Source of the DNA: Castor canadensis
Lineage: Eukaryota; Chordata; Mammalia; Rodentia; Castoridae
Length of the DNA: 64,000 nucleotides
Reading direction: 5' to 3'
NCBI RefSeq assembly: GCF_047511655.1
Contig: NC_133397.1
Coordinates: 126,626,308-126,690,307 of the forward strand
The notes below the pieces were generated by a model. It saw only the letters and a list, made by a program, of their open reading frames with translations. It did no database searches and was not told the origin of the DNA. Position numbers and translations under genes: made by a program. This document shows positions 34,656 through 46,492 of the stretch, piece after piece. The stretch's first letter is position 1, and each line of letters begins with the position of its first letter.

Positions 34656-34742
34656 CCTCCTTCATTCCTGCAACTGTATACACTCTGGTCTTACTACCCT
34701 CCTTTGCATAAAGGGTGATGCTTTAGTTCTTTAAGTTTAGTT

Positions 34743-34917
34743 CCATGCTTTTATTCTTTCTTTTTTTAAAATTAAAAAAAAAATTTAGCAAGGACTTATT
34801 TTAGTATAACAGGATAAAGTATAGACAAAGGTTGGGGGGGGGAGTAGAAAAAGAGAGAGAAACATTTCCTGCCCTCATGCAGGAAATGGGAGCAAAGACT
34901 CCCATGCTTTTATTCTT
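34743..34917 (-). mobile_element. Unrecognised 143 bp retroposon with exact 16 bp target duplications
   Basis: The word CCATGCTTTTATTCTT occurs at 34743-34758 and again at 34902-34917, enclosing 143 bp. On the insert's left side is a T/A-rich tail complement (34759-34784), so the RNA strand is minus and its 3' end is at left. Near its 5' end is a perfect 10 bp stem (34863-34872 with 34879-34888, 6-base loop), with a second small GGGAG/CTCCC hairpin beside it. I do not recognise the sequence: it is not the tRNA/7SL SINE family. It could be a 5'-truncated LTR transcript or an unnamed short RNA. Confidence 0.75.
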
Positions 34918-35469
34918 AATGTCAGTCCCTCCTGCTGGCTCTGAGACTGCTCCGTCAATCAAGTACTCTTTTTAGTGTGCCTATTTTCTGCCTTTCCACT
35001 AAAAATTCCTCTACACTCTTACAATATGCTATGCCCCTGCCCTATTAAAGTTAGCACAGTTATCGTGCCCATGAACCTGAACCTCCAATCTAATCACCTC
35101 TTTCTCTTGTTCTTTAGGTCTCATCACTATTAGCAATGGCATAAATTGCCAGTTTAGGTTTTCACAAAGAATTGGCATCGTTGTCCTTTGCCACGGGCCA
35201 TTGTAGGTATGAAGACTATTATAAAGAAAATCAGGCTAAGTTGAGATGTAAATGTTGAGTAGTTGGCTCCTATCCCTTCCTAATTAAATATTCAGTTCTT
35301 CCCATTATCTGACAGTGTGGAAGTCATTGATTCTGCTTCTGAAGATGGTAAGCTCTGCATGTTTGAAATTGTCCTTAAATTTTAGTAACAGAATGTTAAC
35401 TATAGTCCATTATAATTAATTGTTCTGTCACACATATGAACCTACAGCTGAGATCTGAAAGCAGGATTG
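34918..35469. other. Unique sequence, nothing recognised
   Basis: No element or gene seen. Confidence 0.4.
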
Positions 35470-35565
35470 TTATTTTGTATCCCTAGACCTAGCAGAGAAC
35501 TTGCAACATGTTAGGTGACCAGGAAACACTTTGTGATGTACTCACAGGTGAATCAATGGTGACTC
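35470..35565 (+). repeat. L2 LINE 3' end
   Basis: 'tccctagacctagcagagaa', 'cttgcaacatgttaggtgac' and 'caggtgaatcaatg' match the order of the L2 terminus ('cccagcgcctagaacagtgc ... gcacatagtaggtgctc ... gaatgaatg'). Confidence 0.55.
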
Positions 35566-35889
35566 TTCCAAGGTAATTGCACGGTGAAACTCTTCCTAAA
35601 TTCAGTTTATACTTTGATCTCATTAATTCAGTACTTTAGTGAAACACTGGTGATTGCAGAAGTTTTTTGTTTTTATATTACAAAATAAAAGTCAATTTTC
35701 CAAACAGGTGTTCTATGAAACATTGTTCATATATGAAGTGAAAATAAATGATTGTTTCAAAAGCAATTAGGGGCAAATGAGTTTGGGAAGGACTGAGCTC
35801 CTTTTTCCTTTATTCATCCTTTTTTATCTTGCACACTTTGCCAGGCCCTTTGGACCTTTCTGCCATGTGGGAACACAGTATTCAAGGTA

Positions 35890-36045
35890 TCACCCTAGCA
35901 GAAAAGACTGGGCCTTTCCCAAAGACCAACTCTAGTAGCACCTTGCTCTGAGCCTCCAGAACTGTGAGAAACAAATTTCTGTTTTCCATAAATTATTTAG
36001 TCTCAGGCATTTTGTTATAGCACCACAAAAAGTCTAGGATAGTAA
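35890..36045 (+). mobile_element. MLT1-type MaLR LTR 3' end, sense
   Basis: 'gagcctccagaactgtgaga', 'aacaaatttctgttttccat' and 'ggcattttgttatagcacca' are the MLT1 3' end, including the AATAAA-like region and terminal 'gactaa'-like end. The 5' part is missing or unrecognisable. Confidence 0.75.
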
Positions 36046-36354
36046 GATGTACACATTTTAAACTTTATAAAATTATTTTGTAAGAGAAAGTAATGATAAG
36101 GATGCTTATTCAAACAAGAAGAAAAGAGATGTGAGAGTTCTTGTTCTCACTTCATTATCAGCACCTATAATCATATGACTTTTCATTTAAAATTTTTGTC
36201 TGATAGATGCAAATCAGTGTGTCATGTGTTTAAATTTAAATTTTCTCAATTATTATTTAGAAATGATACATTCACAGTGTTAAGTCCAAAAACTGAGGGG
36301 GTCTTACTTGATATGCTACTTGCAAGTTAAAAAGTTAGCTTACCATAGTTTAAT

Positions 36355-36355
36355 T

Positions 36356-36397
<42 letters not shown>

Positions 36398-36600
36398 ATC
36401 TATCATCTTTTGATCACCTAGCTCTATCTATCTATCTATCATCTATCATCTTTTGATCACCTAGCTCTATCTATCTATCTATTTATCTATCTATCCATAC
36501 ATCCATCTCTATCTTTATCATCTATCATTTTTTGATAGATCTATCATCTATCATTTTTTGACTATCTATCTATCTATCATCTACTTTACCTACCTGTATA
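36355..36600 (+). repeat. Compound ATCT microsatellite with 43 bp higher-order repeat
   Basis: About eleven uninterrupted ATCT repeats (36356-36396) lead into a 43 bp unit occurring twice (36397 and 36440). The unit combines 'catctatcatcttttgatca', 'cctagctct' and further ATCT copies. Two degenerate versions with 'catctatcattttttga' follow at 36519 and 36545, then the array decays to ATCT/ACCT variants. Confidence 0.95.
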
Positions 36601-36658
36601 ACTACCTACCTGTATTTCCATCTGTAGATGCTCACTGACTATCCACACTCTTGTTATC

Positions 36659-37010
36659 TGTATTAGTCATCTTTCTATCACTAAAACAAATGGTTGAGAT
36701 AATCAGCTTATAAGGACAAAAGGTTTATTTTAGATCACAGTTATGGATGTTTCAGTTCAGAGTAAGTTGACTTCATTACTTTTAGACCTATGATGAGGCG
36801 ATTCACTGCAATAGGAGTACGTGGTAGGTCCAACACCTTTACCTCATGGCCAGAGAGAAAGAAGAAGGGGCCGTGGTTCGATATGCTCCCAATGACCTGA
36901 ATACCTCCCAGTAGGCCCTACCTGTTAAAGGTTCTCCCACCTCTCAGTAGCACTAATCTGGAAGCTAAGCCTCTGGTAAAGCACAGTTGGACACTTAAGC
37001 TCCAAACTAT
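36659..37010 (-). mobile_element. MaLR-type LTR, antisense, diverged
   Basis: 'tgtattagtcatctttctat', 'aaaaggtttattttagatca', 'ctttacctcatggccagaga' and 'gaatacctcccagtaggccc' follow the antisense MaLR order. It borders the ATCT array. Confidence 0.6.
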
Positions 37011-37949
37011 AGAATTTTCCATTCCCCAGTTCCCCACTAGGTAACTCAGTGAGGCCCAGATGTTTGCCTGTTTGTTCAGGGCTTTCGTATCCCAGGAGAG
37101 GAGCTCTGAAATTTTAAGAGTTGGTGCTTTGCTGAGCCTCTGCACAACTACCTCTCCTCCCTCCGGAGAAAGAGACAGAATTTTACTCTCTAATGTAAAC
37201 ACATCTTTGAAGAGGTGTCTCTGGAAGATAGGGAAAGTTGCTTCTGGGTTTTATTGCCCTTAGCATATCAACAAATGACTCCGAAGTTATAAATTTCTAA
37301 ATTTTATCCAGAGCAATTTCCTTCCTCTAACTTTCAAGGCATGTTTGCATCTATCCATAAAGTCTGGGTTCTACAGAAAAATGAAAGTATGCATGGAACA
37401 TTGTCTGCCAACAACTGCTTGTTAAGTCAAATGTTGAAAGGGCACCGTGAATTCTGAGCAAATGTACACAGTGCCTGTGTGTAGACTTATGCATGAGGAC
37501 AACCAGCAGTCCTCTGCCTTCTCCTCCCTGTTCCCAGTCCTACTCCCAAGCAGCAAGTGCTTCCCACTGCTTTAGTCATTTCTTCTGAGATTTACCTCCA
37601 TATCTCTAAATAATCTGCTCATTCTGTCTTTCTTGATTTAAAAATTTTACCTTAAGAGATAAAAATTTTGACTTCTGGTTGTAAGTAGATAAAGATAATT
37701 AACTTTCTTCCATATTACTTCCCCTGCTATCAGACACACATATGTCCTTTTTCTTTCTTTCAGATAAAGCCTTTGAATTTAATCAGAATTTAGTATGTAT
37801 ATTTCCATTAACTGTGGAAAAAAGTCTTTGGTGAGTCAGATAGTGTAGTGTATCTATGTCTTCTTTCTTGTATTACTTTTGAATTTTTGGAGATTTACTA
37901 TTTCTTCATTTTCCTTTCTCTTATCTTTTAAAATGACTATCAACTTTTA
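37011..37949. other. Unique sequence
   Basis: No element recognised. Overlapping opposite open frames at 36918-37263 are unsupported. Confidence 0.35.
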
Positions 37950-39088
37950 AACTGTTATTAAGACATAATTGTCATATAATAATTTTCACATAAGGTGTAT
38001 AATTTAATAAGTTTTTTTCATATCATGGGTGCATGAAACTATTTGCCACAAAAAGGATAATGAGCACATCTATCAACTTCAAAGGATTAATCACTTCCTC
38101 CATTCCATCCCTGCCTTCCCCCCTTCCCAGAAAACTACTCATCTGCCTTTTTTGTCTGTAGATTAGATGTCATTTTCTAGAATCTGTGTAAATGGAATCT
38201 TAAAATCTGAGCCCTCTTTTGTCTGTCCTTTTTCATTCATCACAATTATTTTGTGAGTCATCCCATGCAGTGTGTATGAGTAGTTCATGACTTTATTCTG
38301 GGAACAGTATTCCTGCTTCTCCATCATCACTTAATAGAGACAGTCTTTTAAGTTACAAGCATTCCAACAGGTCTACAGTTGCATCTCTATGTGATTAATT
38401 TGCATTTATATCTATAAAGACAAATGACATTGAACATCTTTGCAAGTGCTTATTTGTTATTCCTATGAAGGTGTCTGTGTCCTTATGTGTGTGAAGTGTC
38501 TACTTAAATTTTTTTGCCAGTTTAAAATTTTTTTAGTGTTGTGAGTTATTTATGCATTGTGCATACAAATCATTTACCAGGTAAGTGATTTGCAAATGTT
38601 ACTTTGTGATTCACAAGTATCGTCTTTCAGTCTGAGACTTGTCTTTTCACTTTTTAAAGAGTGTTTGCCAAAGAGGAGAACTTAATTTTGATAAAATCCA
38701 ATGTATCAACTTTCACTTTGGGGGATGGGAGTTTTGGTATTGCAGATAATAATTCTTTTTCTAAAAATAAGATCACAAATTTTTTCTTCTATCTTTTCTC
38801 CTAGAAATTCTATAGCTTTTCATTTAACCTTTAGGTTTGCTATTCATTTTGAGTTACAGTTTGAATAATAATAATACAGCAGAAAGACATCCTTGCTGTT
38901 ATTGCCATATGTGGTGTCTAACTCTTCTGACACCACTTGTGGAAAAACCTATTCATTCACCAGTGTTTCTTTTATGACCTTTGATGAAAATCAATTGCTT
39001 ATATGTGAACAGGTCTGTCTTCACAGCCTGTTCTTTTCTGTTGACCTAGTAACTTATTTATCTTTGTGCCTATATGATATTGTCTCGT
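37950..39088 (-). mobile_element. Old L1 3' region, antisense, about 1.1 kb
   Basis: The series 'attaagacataattgtcata', 'agaatctgtgtaaatggaat', 'ttaattttgataaaatccaa', 'cctagaaattctatagcttt', 'aacctttaggtttgctattc' and 'gatgaaaatcaattgcttat' is the antisense order of an L1M 3'UTR running into ORF2. It is diverged, with no usable frame. Confidence 0.8.
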
Positions 39089-40544
39089 GACTATTAAGTG
39101 GTGAGGTCAGAGGATGTACTCCTCTTTGTACTGTGGTGGTTCTCTGAGATTCTCTTATTTGGGGGATGCTCGTTTCCATTTGGGTGACCCTGACCCCAAA
39201 TGTGAGTTGGTTGCAACTCACAGGTTTTGAAGATTCTGATGTCAGCATGAGATATCTATCTGATAGACCAGAGAATCAAAAGTCCTTATGTAGCAATTTT
39301 CCTCAGTGTGACCTGCAGACTATGTGTATGAGAAACAATTTCGAAGTGTGTGTACATGTGGGTATGAGTATGTATGTGTGTCTGAGTATGTGCACATGTG
39401 TAAGTGCATGTATGTGTGTGTGTGTGATATTACTGTTTACATCTTGGTACTTCTTCCTCAATGGTTAAACCAGAATCTTTGGGTGTAGGGTTCATAAATC
39501 TGTTTATGCACTAAGTTTTCTGTGTGATTCTCACAAATGCTAAAGCATGATAACTGCTAGGAGAACAGTATCTGAGAAAAAGCCTTTTCTGTCTGTTTTT
39601 AATACATTACACAAAGGAAAAAAAACAAATATTTTTATTGGGTGGACAGAAAGAAAAACACTACTTTTCATTTACTACTTGTTTCTAGCTCGTTTATTCA
39701 TTTACTATGGCTAGACAACAAAAAGCAAAACATGAAGGAGCAGCGTGAGGATTTGTGAAATCTGTCCTCAAAGACTGGATTTGATGCCCAGGTATTATTC
39801 ACGGCTGTCAGATGCTGAATCAATCAGCACCTGGTACTCCCAGCAGTGGGTGAACGGAGCAACTCTGCTGGAAGGATGCCCCAGGCATCTCCACCCTCAG
39901 GCTCTTCCCAGAATTCTTTTAAACAATCCCAGTCTAAAAGGAAACTAACTTATTCTTAAACCTGTTTGGGACAGAAGATTTCATAACTTCCTTCAAACAT
40001 TAGCGTCATAGGAATTTTTCAAGTAGAAATTCTAGTCACAACAGAGAGCGTCTTTTTCATGGGAAAAGTAGGACTAGCTTGGAGGGTCTTCCAGGAGCCA
40101 CCTGAGAAATATCAGGAAGCTGATGGATTTTACATTGGTTACTCCAGTGACATCATAGTGTTTGTCTAACTCCAAATCTGTAAGGCAATGGTTGTGGAAA
40201 CAATCCATCTTCATGACACCTGGCAGATAGCATGTATACAGCACCTTGCATTGCAAAACTGAAGTATGGAACTTCAGACACAGACTGGCTGGGATTGGTA
40301 CTTAGTGGTTCTGAACTCTCCAGTGTACCTGAAATTAGTTGTAACAGACAGTTGTTGTTCTGTCTTCTCGTTAGGCAATATAGTGAACACTGTCAAAAGG
40401 GGTTAATATTTGTGAGTAGTCACAAAAAGTGACTCCTCATTTTGCAGTGTAGACATCACATCTACTAGGTTGCAAGGTGGGGGGCTAGGATTAGAGAGAA
40501 ACTTGACTCTTGGAGAACAAACCGTGTTAAATTTGGGCAGAGCG
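39089..40544. other. Unique sequence with a degenerate TG-rich stretch
   Basis: A TG/TATG-rich stretch at 39345-39427 includes a pure (TG)7-type run at its end. The 100-codon frame 39166-39468 reads through this repeat and is rejected. Nothing else is recognised. Confidence 0.4.
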
Positions 40545-40690
40545 TTAGCCATAGAGTGGTGGCCTCATTTTATAAATGAAGAAGTTGAATCCAGAGAGAA
40601 TTAGAGCATGCTAAGTCACACAGATGACTGCTGACTATCTGTAATACAGAAATCAGATGTAGCAGCCTCTGTGCCACTTTGATAGAATAA
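40545..40690 (-). mobile_element. MIR SINE fragment, antisense
   Basis: 'cctcattttataaatgaaga', 'agttgaatccagagagaatt' and 'gctaagtcacacagatgact' match antisense MIR core wording. Confidence 0.65.
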
Positions 40691-43429
40691 TTATCACTGG
40701 CTTAGTAATGACTCAGAGCAAGTAAAGAGCAGGCTAAGTACCTTCTTGTTTCATAATCATGGCAAGAGCTCTGCAATAGAAATGCAAGCTAATGTCCTCT
40801 GAGCCCAATCCTTTGTGGGAAGAGGCAGAGTGTAAATAAATAAGCAAGAAAGCAAGTAACCTCCAGCTTACACTCCCAAGAATGAAGAGTTTTAATTTTT
40901 TTTTAAATGAATGCATCCGTAGGGGTATATATGTATATTAACTTACATTGTGTACTGACTAGAAAATGATCCAGGAGCTCTCAGAAGACCCATTCCCTTG
41001 ATTAGTGGTAAGTTAGGTTAGTTAATTAAGGTTACTTTAACAGTAATTAGTCAGGGCTTTAATTATGCTTTCAGAACAGGAACACAGGAATGATACAGCT
41101 CTTAGTGACCCAGTTAACCAAAGTGATGGGATTTCTTGTCTTCCATCTAATAGTGATTTGGGATAAGAAGCAGAGGGATAAAAGTGGATCCTAATGGAAT
41201 TATGAGAGCATTCTTTAACCAGAGTCAACCAGAAAACAGCAGTGGGCCTGAGACAGAAAGTACCCTCTGTAGCCTCTGAAACAGCCGTGCAGGGAGTAAG
41301 GCCAAGGGGCTGTGGCATGGTTGACCTGTCATGGAGAGCGCCAAAGAAGTTGCTTCACCAGACAAGCAAGTAAATGGATCACAGAGGAGAAGCAGTAAGC
41401 CAGGACCTTCAGTTGTAGGACAGCTGCCATGACAAGCAAACAGAAAATGAAATGGGAACCCTTACTAAGTGTACTTACTAGGTGTGCCCGTTCCCAAGTA
41501 TGGCTGGAATTATAAGGATAAATGAGACAGGATCCCTAATCTATGAGGAATCTATGATGGTTTGGAGTTATAGAAAGATAAAATTATAGCTCCACACGCT
41601 AAGTGCATTATTGGAAAAAAATCTGTTTCTTCCAGAAGGCTACATGCAGAATGAACTGCAGTTTTCACCCACTTCAGCATGAAGATAAGGTTAATTTAGG
41701 CCAGCACCAGTACTCTCTTTTCATAGGCATGGTCTCTTGCATTTCCAGGATAATTGTCACAACAGCAAAGCTGTCCTAACTTGTCTCAGTTCAAGCTCCA
41801 GTTTTTGCTGACTCTTCCTTGGAAGGGGTCTTAATGAGGGTGAAGTTGATGGTGGAGTTTGGAGGATGTGTTATCATTCTCAATGGGAGTAGGGGTTTGG
41901 TTGGAAGGGGCTTTGCAATTTCTGGAAGAATTGCAGACTGTAACTGGCTGGAGTAGCCACAGCCTCTCTAGCTGTCTCTATGCACCTTGGATCTTGAATA
42001 CCTCGAACTTGGGAGAGACACATTGGAGTCCTCCTCTCACAGGGGTCCTCATGGCCTACAGGTTGAGCTTATAGGCAGTGAACTTAACCAGAAAGAAACT
42101 GGACAGGCCTCCTGGAGCTTTCAGCCTGGTGGGGCAGATCTCAGGGTCTTTGTGTAGCAGCCTAAGTAATAATGAAGATTGAACTTGTCAGTGTTCTGAA
42201 GTGGAAGCTAAAGTACAGAGGTTTTGTTTAAGAAAATTATAGACAAATGTAACATTACTCTATGCTGTTGTTTACACATTCTTATCCATGTCCAGTAATA
42301 AACAAATGTAATCTTTGCTCTTGAATTAGAGACATGTCTGCAGTGGTCTCATTTCTGTGCACTTAGAGCTCTTGACACGTTAGTGCGTAAAGCTTCCCTT
42401 CCACTCCCACTGGAAGACCTCCTCTATAATCTGATACTGGCCACAGAGAGGCTTAAAGTATTAGATGTAATGTGAATCATTGCATACTTCCTTGACCATT
42501 CACAAATTTAATTCCACCTGCTAGTATCTTTTGTTACAACACACAGCTTCACTCCTGCAGACACAGGAGATTATATTAATGCTGTAACAAAACCAGGCAG
42601 CTTTGAACTTATTGAGAAATTTGTGTTTGTGTAGGGATGATGTACTTGTACCCAGAAAACCATGCATTCTTCCTTATGCAGACAACTTAGGAGATTTCCA
42701 AGGATTACCTTTTCTCATTCAAATTTTATGTATTTATGTTGACTCTAGAAACTTGTGCCCTAGCAAGACAATATTCCATTCTATATAAATCTTTCTCAAA
42801 TCTCATAAATGCTGTTCATTAAGAAAAGACATGCTGAAGTTTGCCAATTCCCATCTCCCGCCCCGACCCAAGAACATTTCTGTAATTATAAAAGGAGATA
42901 TCCCAGAAGTGCAAGACAAAAAGGAGGGCATGCAATAGCACATTGTTGAGGAGGGGTGTGGGGATAATTTGGAGCTCTAAAATCCCAAGTTGGAGAAGTG
43001 ACAGGATGAAAGAAAAAGGTCAGTGTAGGTTTGACAAGTTTTCCTGGCTTTAGACTTGTGTCCCTTGAACTCAGTGTCTCATGTAGTCCCCTGTTCTTGA
43101 TAAGCATCCCCCCATTCATTATCTCCAAGATACGTTACTACTCTCCAACAAATTATAGTTGCCACCAGCTGTGGGAGCTCAATTTTCTTCCCCAGTCTCC
43201 CCACCTTATTTCCAGAATGGCTTCCACTTCTTTAACTATCACTGAACTTGTAAACTTAAGCCACGACCTCCCCAAACCTCCAGACTTCTAAAAAAAAGTT
43301 TAATTGCCTATATAACATGTCTCCTGAATTCCTAAAATGCCACAGAATTAGTAGTCCTCTCCAACTTGTTCCCAGCTCTCCCCTTTGCAATAATTAGCCA
43401 TTTCTCTAAGTTGTTCTAGCCAGAAACCT
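40691..43429. other. Unique sequence
   Basis: About 2.7 kb with no recognised repeat, RNA gene or exon. Open frames of 60-93 codons occur on both strands without support. Confidence 0.35.
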
Positions 43430-44225
43430 GGGAGTATTTCCTAAATCTGTTTCCGTTTCCACTGTAATTCAACCTGTGGGCTGTCTATTGTATCTGCAAA
43501 ATATGTTCCATGTTAGCCAAGGTTTTCATCTTTACCACTTTCACTGTCTTACTCTGAGCACCCGCCGTCATTTGCGTGGAATGCTGGCTGCCCTAGCTTC
43601 TACACTGATCTCCCAACTTGCATATGGCTCCCCTTCCCTCCACGTTCTGTTCTTCACAGAGCGGCCATAGCAAGGCATGAAACAGAGCTCATATCATGTC
43701 AAGTCCTGCCCAAAGTCCTCCAGTAGCTTCCCATTTCACACAGGTTCAAGGTCATGAAAATGGCCCAAAAGTTCCCAAACAACTCCATGCCTGTTCATCT
43801 TCTTGAATCACCTCCTACCTATTACCCTCTCTCTCACTCACCCACCATGATGTCCATTATGACCTTCTTTGGGGTCCTTGAAGAGGACCCAAAAGTTCAT
43901 TAATGTCTTATGGTCTGTGCTCTTGCTCCCCACTCTGTCTGCATCTTCACAAAGCTGATTCTTCAGGATTGCAGGTCTCAGCTTAAGTGGCATCTTCCAG
44001 TAAGACCCATCCTGACTCCCACCTCTCCATCAGGTTAGTGTGTTGTATTTTTTCACTGCATTTATTACTAACTAACATGGCCTTTTTCTGTTGTTTGTGG
44101 ACTGGCTTATAATCTACCCTCACTTCCCTGTGCCTGCCTTGCTCTCTACCATGTTCTTGGCACCTGGTATTTAAGCATGCACAGCAGACACTCTGGCTAC
44201 ATATTGAATGTGTGGATAAAAGTCC
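43430..44225 (+). repeat. L2 LINE 3' region, sense, about 0.8 kb
   Basis: 'cacagagcggccatagcaag', 'cagagctcatatcatgtcaa', 'aagtcctccagtagcttccc', 'ttgcaggtctcagcttaagt' and 'cttggcacctggtatttaag' run in L2 order, ending near 'gaatgtgtggataaa'. This is an unusually long L2 remnant. Confidence 0.7.
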
Positions 44226-44919
44226 CTAAATTCAATATGACCTAGGTTCATCAATGTGGTTTTTGAACTGTTGGGTGGCAATCTCCACATTTCTTTTATC
44301 TTGCCTCATCTTCTTTAGGGTGTCCAGCTGCTAAGATCTCTTACTACTCTTTCTGCAGTCCTCCTCTTCTCCCTTACTCCCTTCCCCACAGAGAGCCAAG
44401 TAAGGGACACTTCCAACACTGCCATTTCTAAAGCTGCATCTAACTTTTCAGTGTTGCTTCAGTGAATTCATATATCCCATGGAAATGCTCCTCTAGAATT
44501 CTAAGGAAGGTGCTTTTTTCTTGTCATGGCTGGGCTTAATCAACCCATGAGCCTCTTTTTAGTGATCCATAGAGAGATCAGTGGGAAAGTTCATTTAGTC
44601 TTTTCTTTTTTATAGTCTTTATTTCCAAGGGTTCCAATAAGAGTTCAGTGTTGATTTGGACCAGGGGAAAATATCTGAGAACCCAGTGTGGAACATACAG
44701 CATCACTTCCCACAAAACTATATCTAGTCAGAGTCTGGGTGTGCCACTTGGAAGTGACCTGACTTGGAGCAATGAGCTCCTGCAGATCTTTCCCATCTAG
44801 GCTACCAACCTTGCCTAGATTTAGCTGGATCCCACCATGAACACAGCTTAAGCTCCAGCTGCTACCCAGTTCCATGCCAAAGTGCTGGTATAATCCTAAC
44901 ACGGCACCCGCTAACCGTG
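44226..44919. other. Unique sequence between two opposed L2 copies
   Basis: Nothing recognised. An 85-codon minus frame at 44645-44902 has no visible domain. Confidence 0.35.
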
Positions 44920-45560
44920 CTTAAGTAGCTAGGACAGGATTCATGGGGGAGATGATATTTCAGCTTGTTTCAAAGGGCAATTGGAGAATTTAAGGCAGAG
45001 AGGTGGAAATGAAGGCAAAGGACACAGAATACAGAAAGACATAAATCATACAACCAGGATTGAAGAGAAATTGGGTAGTGTTATAGATGGAGAGGGAATA
45101 GAATGAGAAGAGATAGGGGCTGGTAGAGGAAGCTGGAATCCTATTGTGAGGGCATTGGGGTCCCTGCCAAGGAAGTGGGTTTTAACAAATAGCTGAATGT
45201 TACCAAGTACATGATTAAGAAAAGGATCAATGTATTCAAAATTTTCTTTTATGAAAGTAACTTTGGTAGGAGCAAATACACTAAATTGAAGTGGAAGACG
45301 CTGCTGGTGAGGAGATGAGAGTGAGGTCTAGCACATGATTTGACAAGAGAAAAATATAACGTGTACTATGTTGAAAGTGGAGAAAGAACGATGAAGGTGT
45401 GATTTGGGAGCTGTTTAAAAATGGAATGGACTTGTGGATTGGCACTGAGGGTTACGGAAAATAAGTTTCAAGGGTGAACAATCAAATTTTATCCTTGGGA
45501 AACTGAAGGACTTGATGTGGAATCAGTTGAGAGCATTAATCCAAGAAAAGGAAGGACAGA
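44920..45560 (-). repeat. L2 LINE 3' region, antisense
   Basis: 'gagatgatatttcagcttgt', 'ctaaattgaagtggaagacg' and 'agatgagagtgaggtctagc' follow the order of antisense L2 ('gagatgacatttgagcagag ... gtgacatgatcagatttgc ... ctctggctgc'). It is opposite in orientation to the copy ending at 44225. Confidence 0.55.
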
Positions 45561-46079
45561 GAAGAGAGAAACATTCCCCACATGGTAGTAATACAGCCTG
45601 GAGGAAAGTCTTAGGTCACAGATATTTCAGGCTGAGATGGTCCTTGTAGGACAGGAAGACCTGACCCACCATTGATATCGCTGATGGCACTGAGGAGTGA
45701 TCGGACACACGTGGCATATTAACAGTTTGTACTAAGGATTTTGATCTGTATTGAAAAGGTAAGTGATCCTCAAAGAGTCACTGATCCTTGTCTGACATTT
45801 ACTCATTCTCTCCAGTTTCCATTAGGAGTCTGTTGGCATTCTGCAGTGAGCTATCCAGACGCTTTGCCTTTTCAATCTCATTGCACAAACACTGCATCAC
45901 TGTCTGAGCTCTAACAAGGAGAAACTGATGTTTTGTTTTTTGCTGTTAAAAAATTTGTTGCGTTGAAAACGAAGAGGGTTAGAGAACTGAATGAGGAATC
46001 AAAAGGTTTTGATTCTCATCAAATTTAGGTGGCCTTTCTTTTCTTTCCTTACTTTCATCCCTTCCTCCAAAGACTATTC

Positions 46080-46205
46080 TTTTTCAAATTTTGTTTTTAT
46101 CATCTGTAAAATGGTGATGGATGGTTAACAGTTGTAATGTGGTGGCAACCTTGCAGGAATCAAATGTAAAGATCAAGTGAGATTGTGTCTATAAAGGCTG
46201 CTGTG
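46080..46205 (+). mobile_element. MIR-family fragment, sense
   Basis: 'catctgtaaaatggtgatgg' followed by 'atcaagtgagattgtgtcta' is the MIR 3' half ('catctgtaaaatggggataa ... gattaaatgagttaatac'). Confidence 0.6.
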
Positions 46206-46339
46206 GTACTGTTGACTTAAAGCACCATAGCAACCAATGTCATCCAATGGGATTGCCTGGTACAGTGTATGGAATCCTCTGTGACATCATGCCTGGAGAA
46301 GATGACCAAGCTTCCACTTCAGTGAGTTCCATGTAACAC

Positions 46340-46492
46340 AGAACAGTGATTGACAGCAGGGGCTGTGGAGCACACCGTCTCCGGTCAGCCGCTTAGTCGG
46401 GGGGTGACCACAAACAAGTTATCTGCACTCTTTAAAACTTATCTTTACTGTCAGTAAAAGAGAGAGCCCTTCTTACTAACAATATTTTTTAT
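46340..46492 (+). mobile_element. MIR SINE, sense
   Basis: 'cagtgattgacagcaggggc' and 'gtcagccgcttagtcggggg' correspond to the tRNA-like head and 'cactta' region. 'gtgaccacaaacaagttatc' corresponds to 'gtgaccttgggcaagttact'. Confidence 0.6.
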
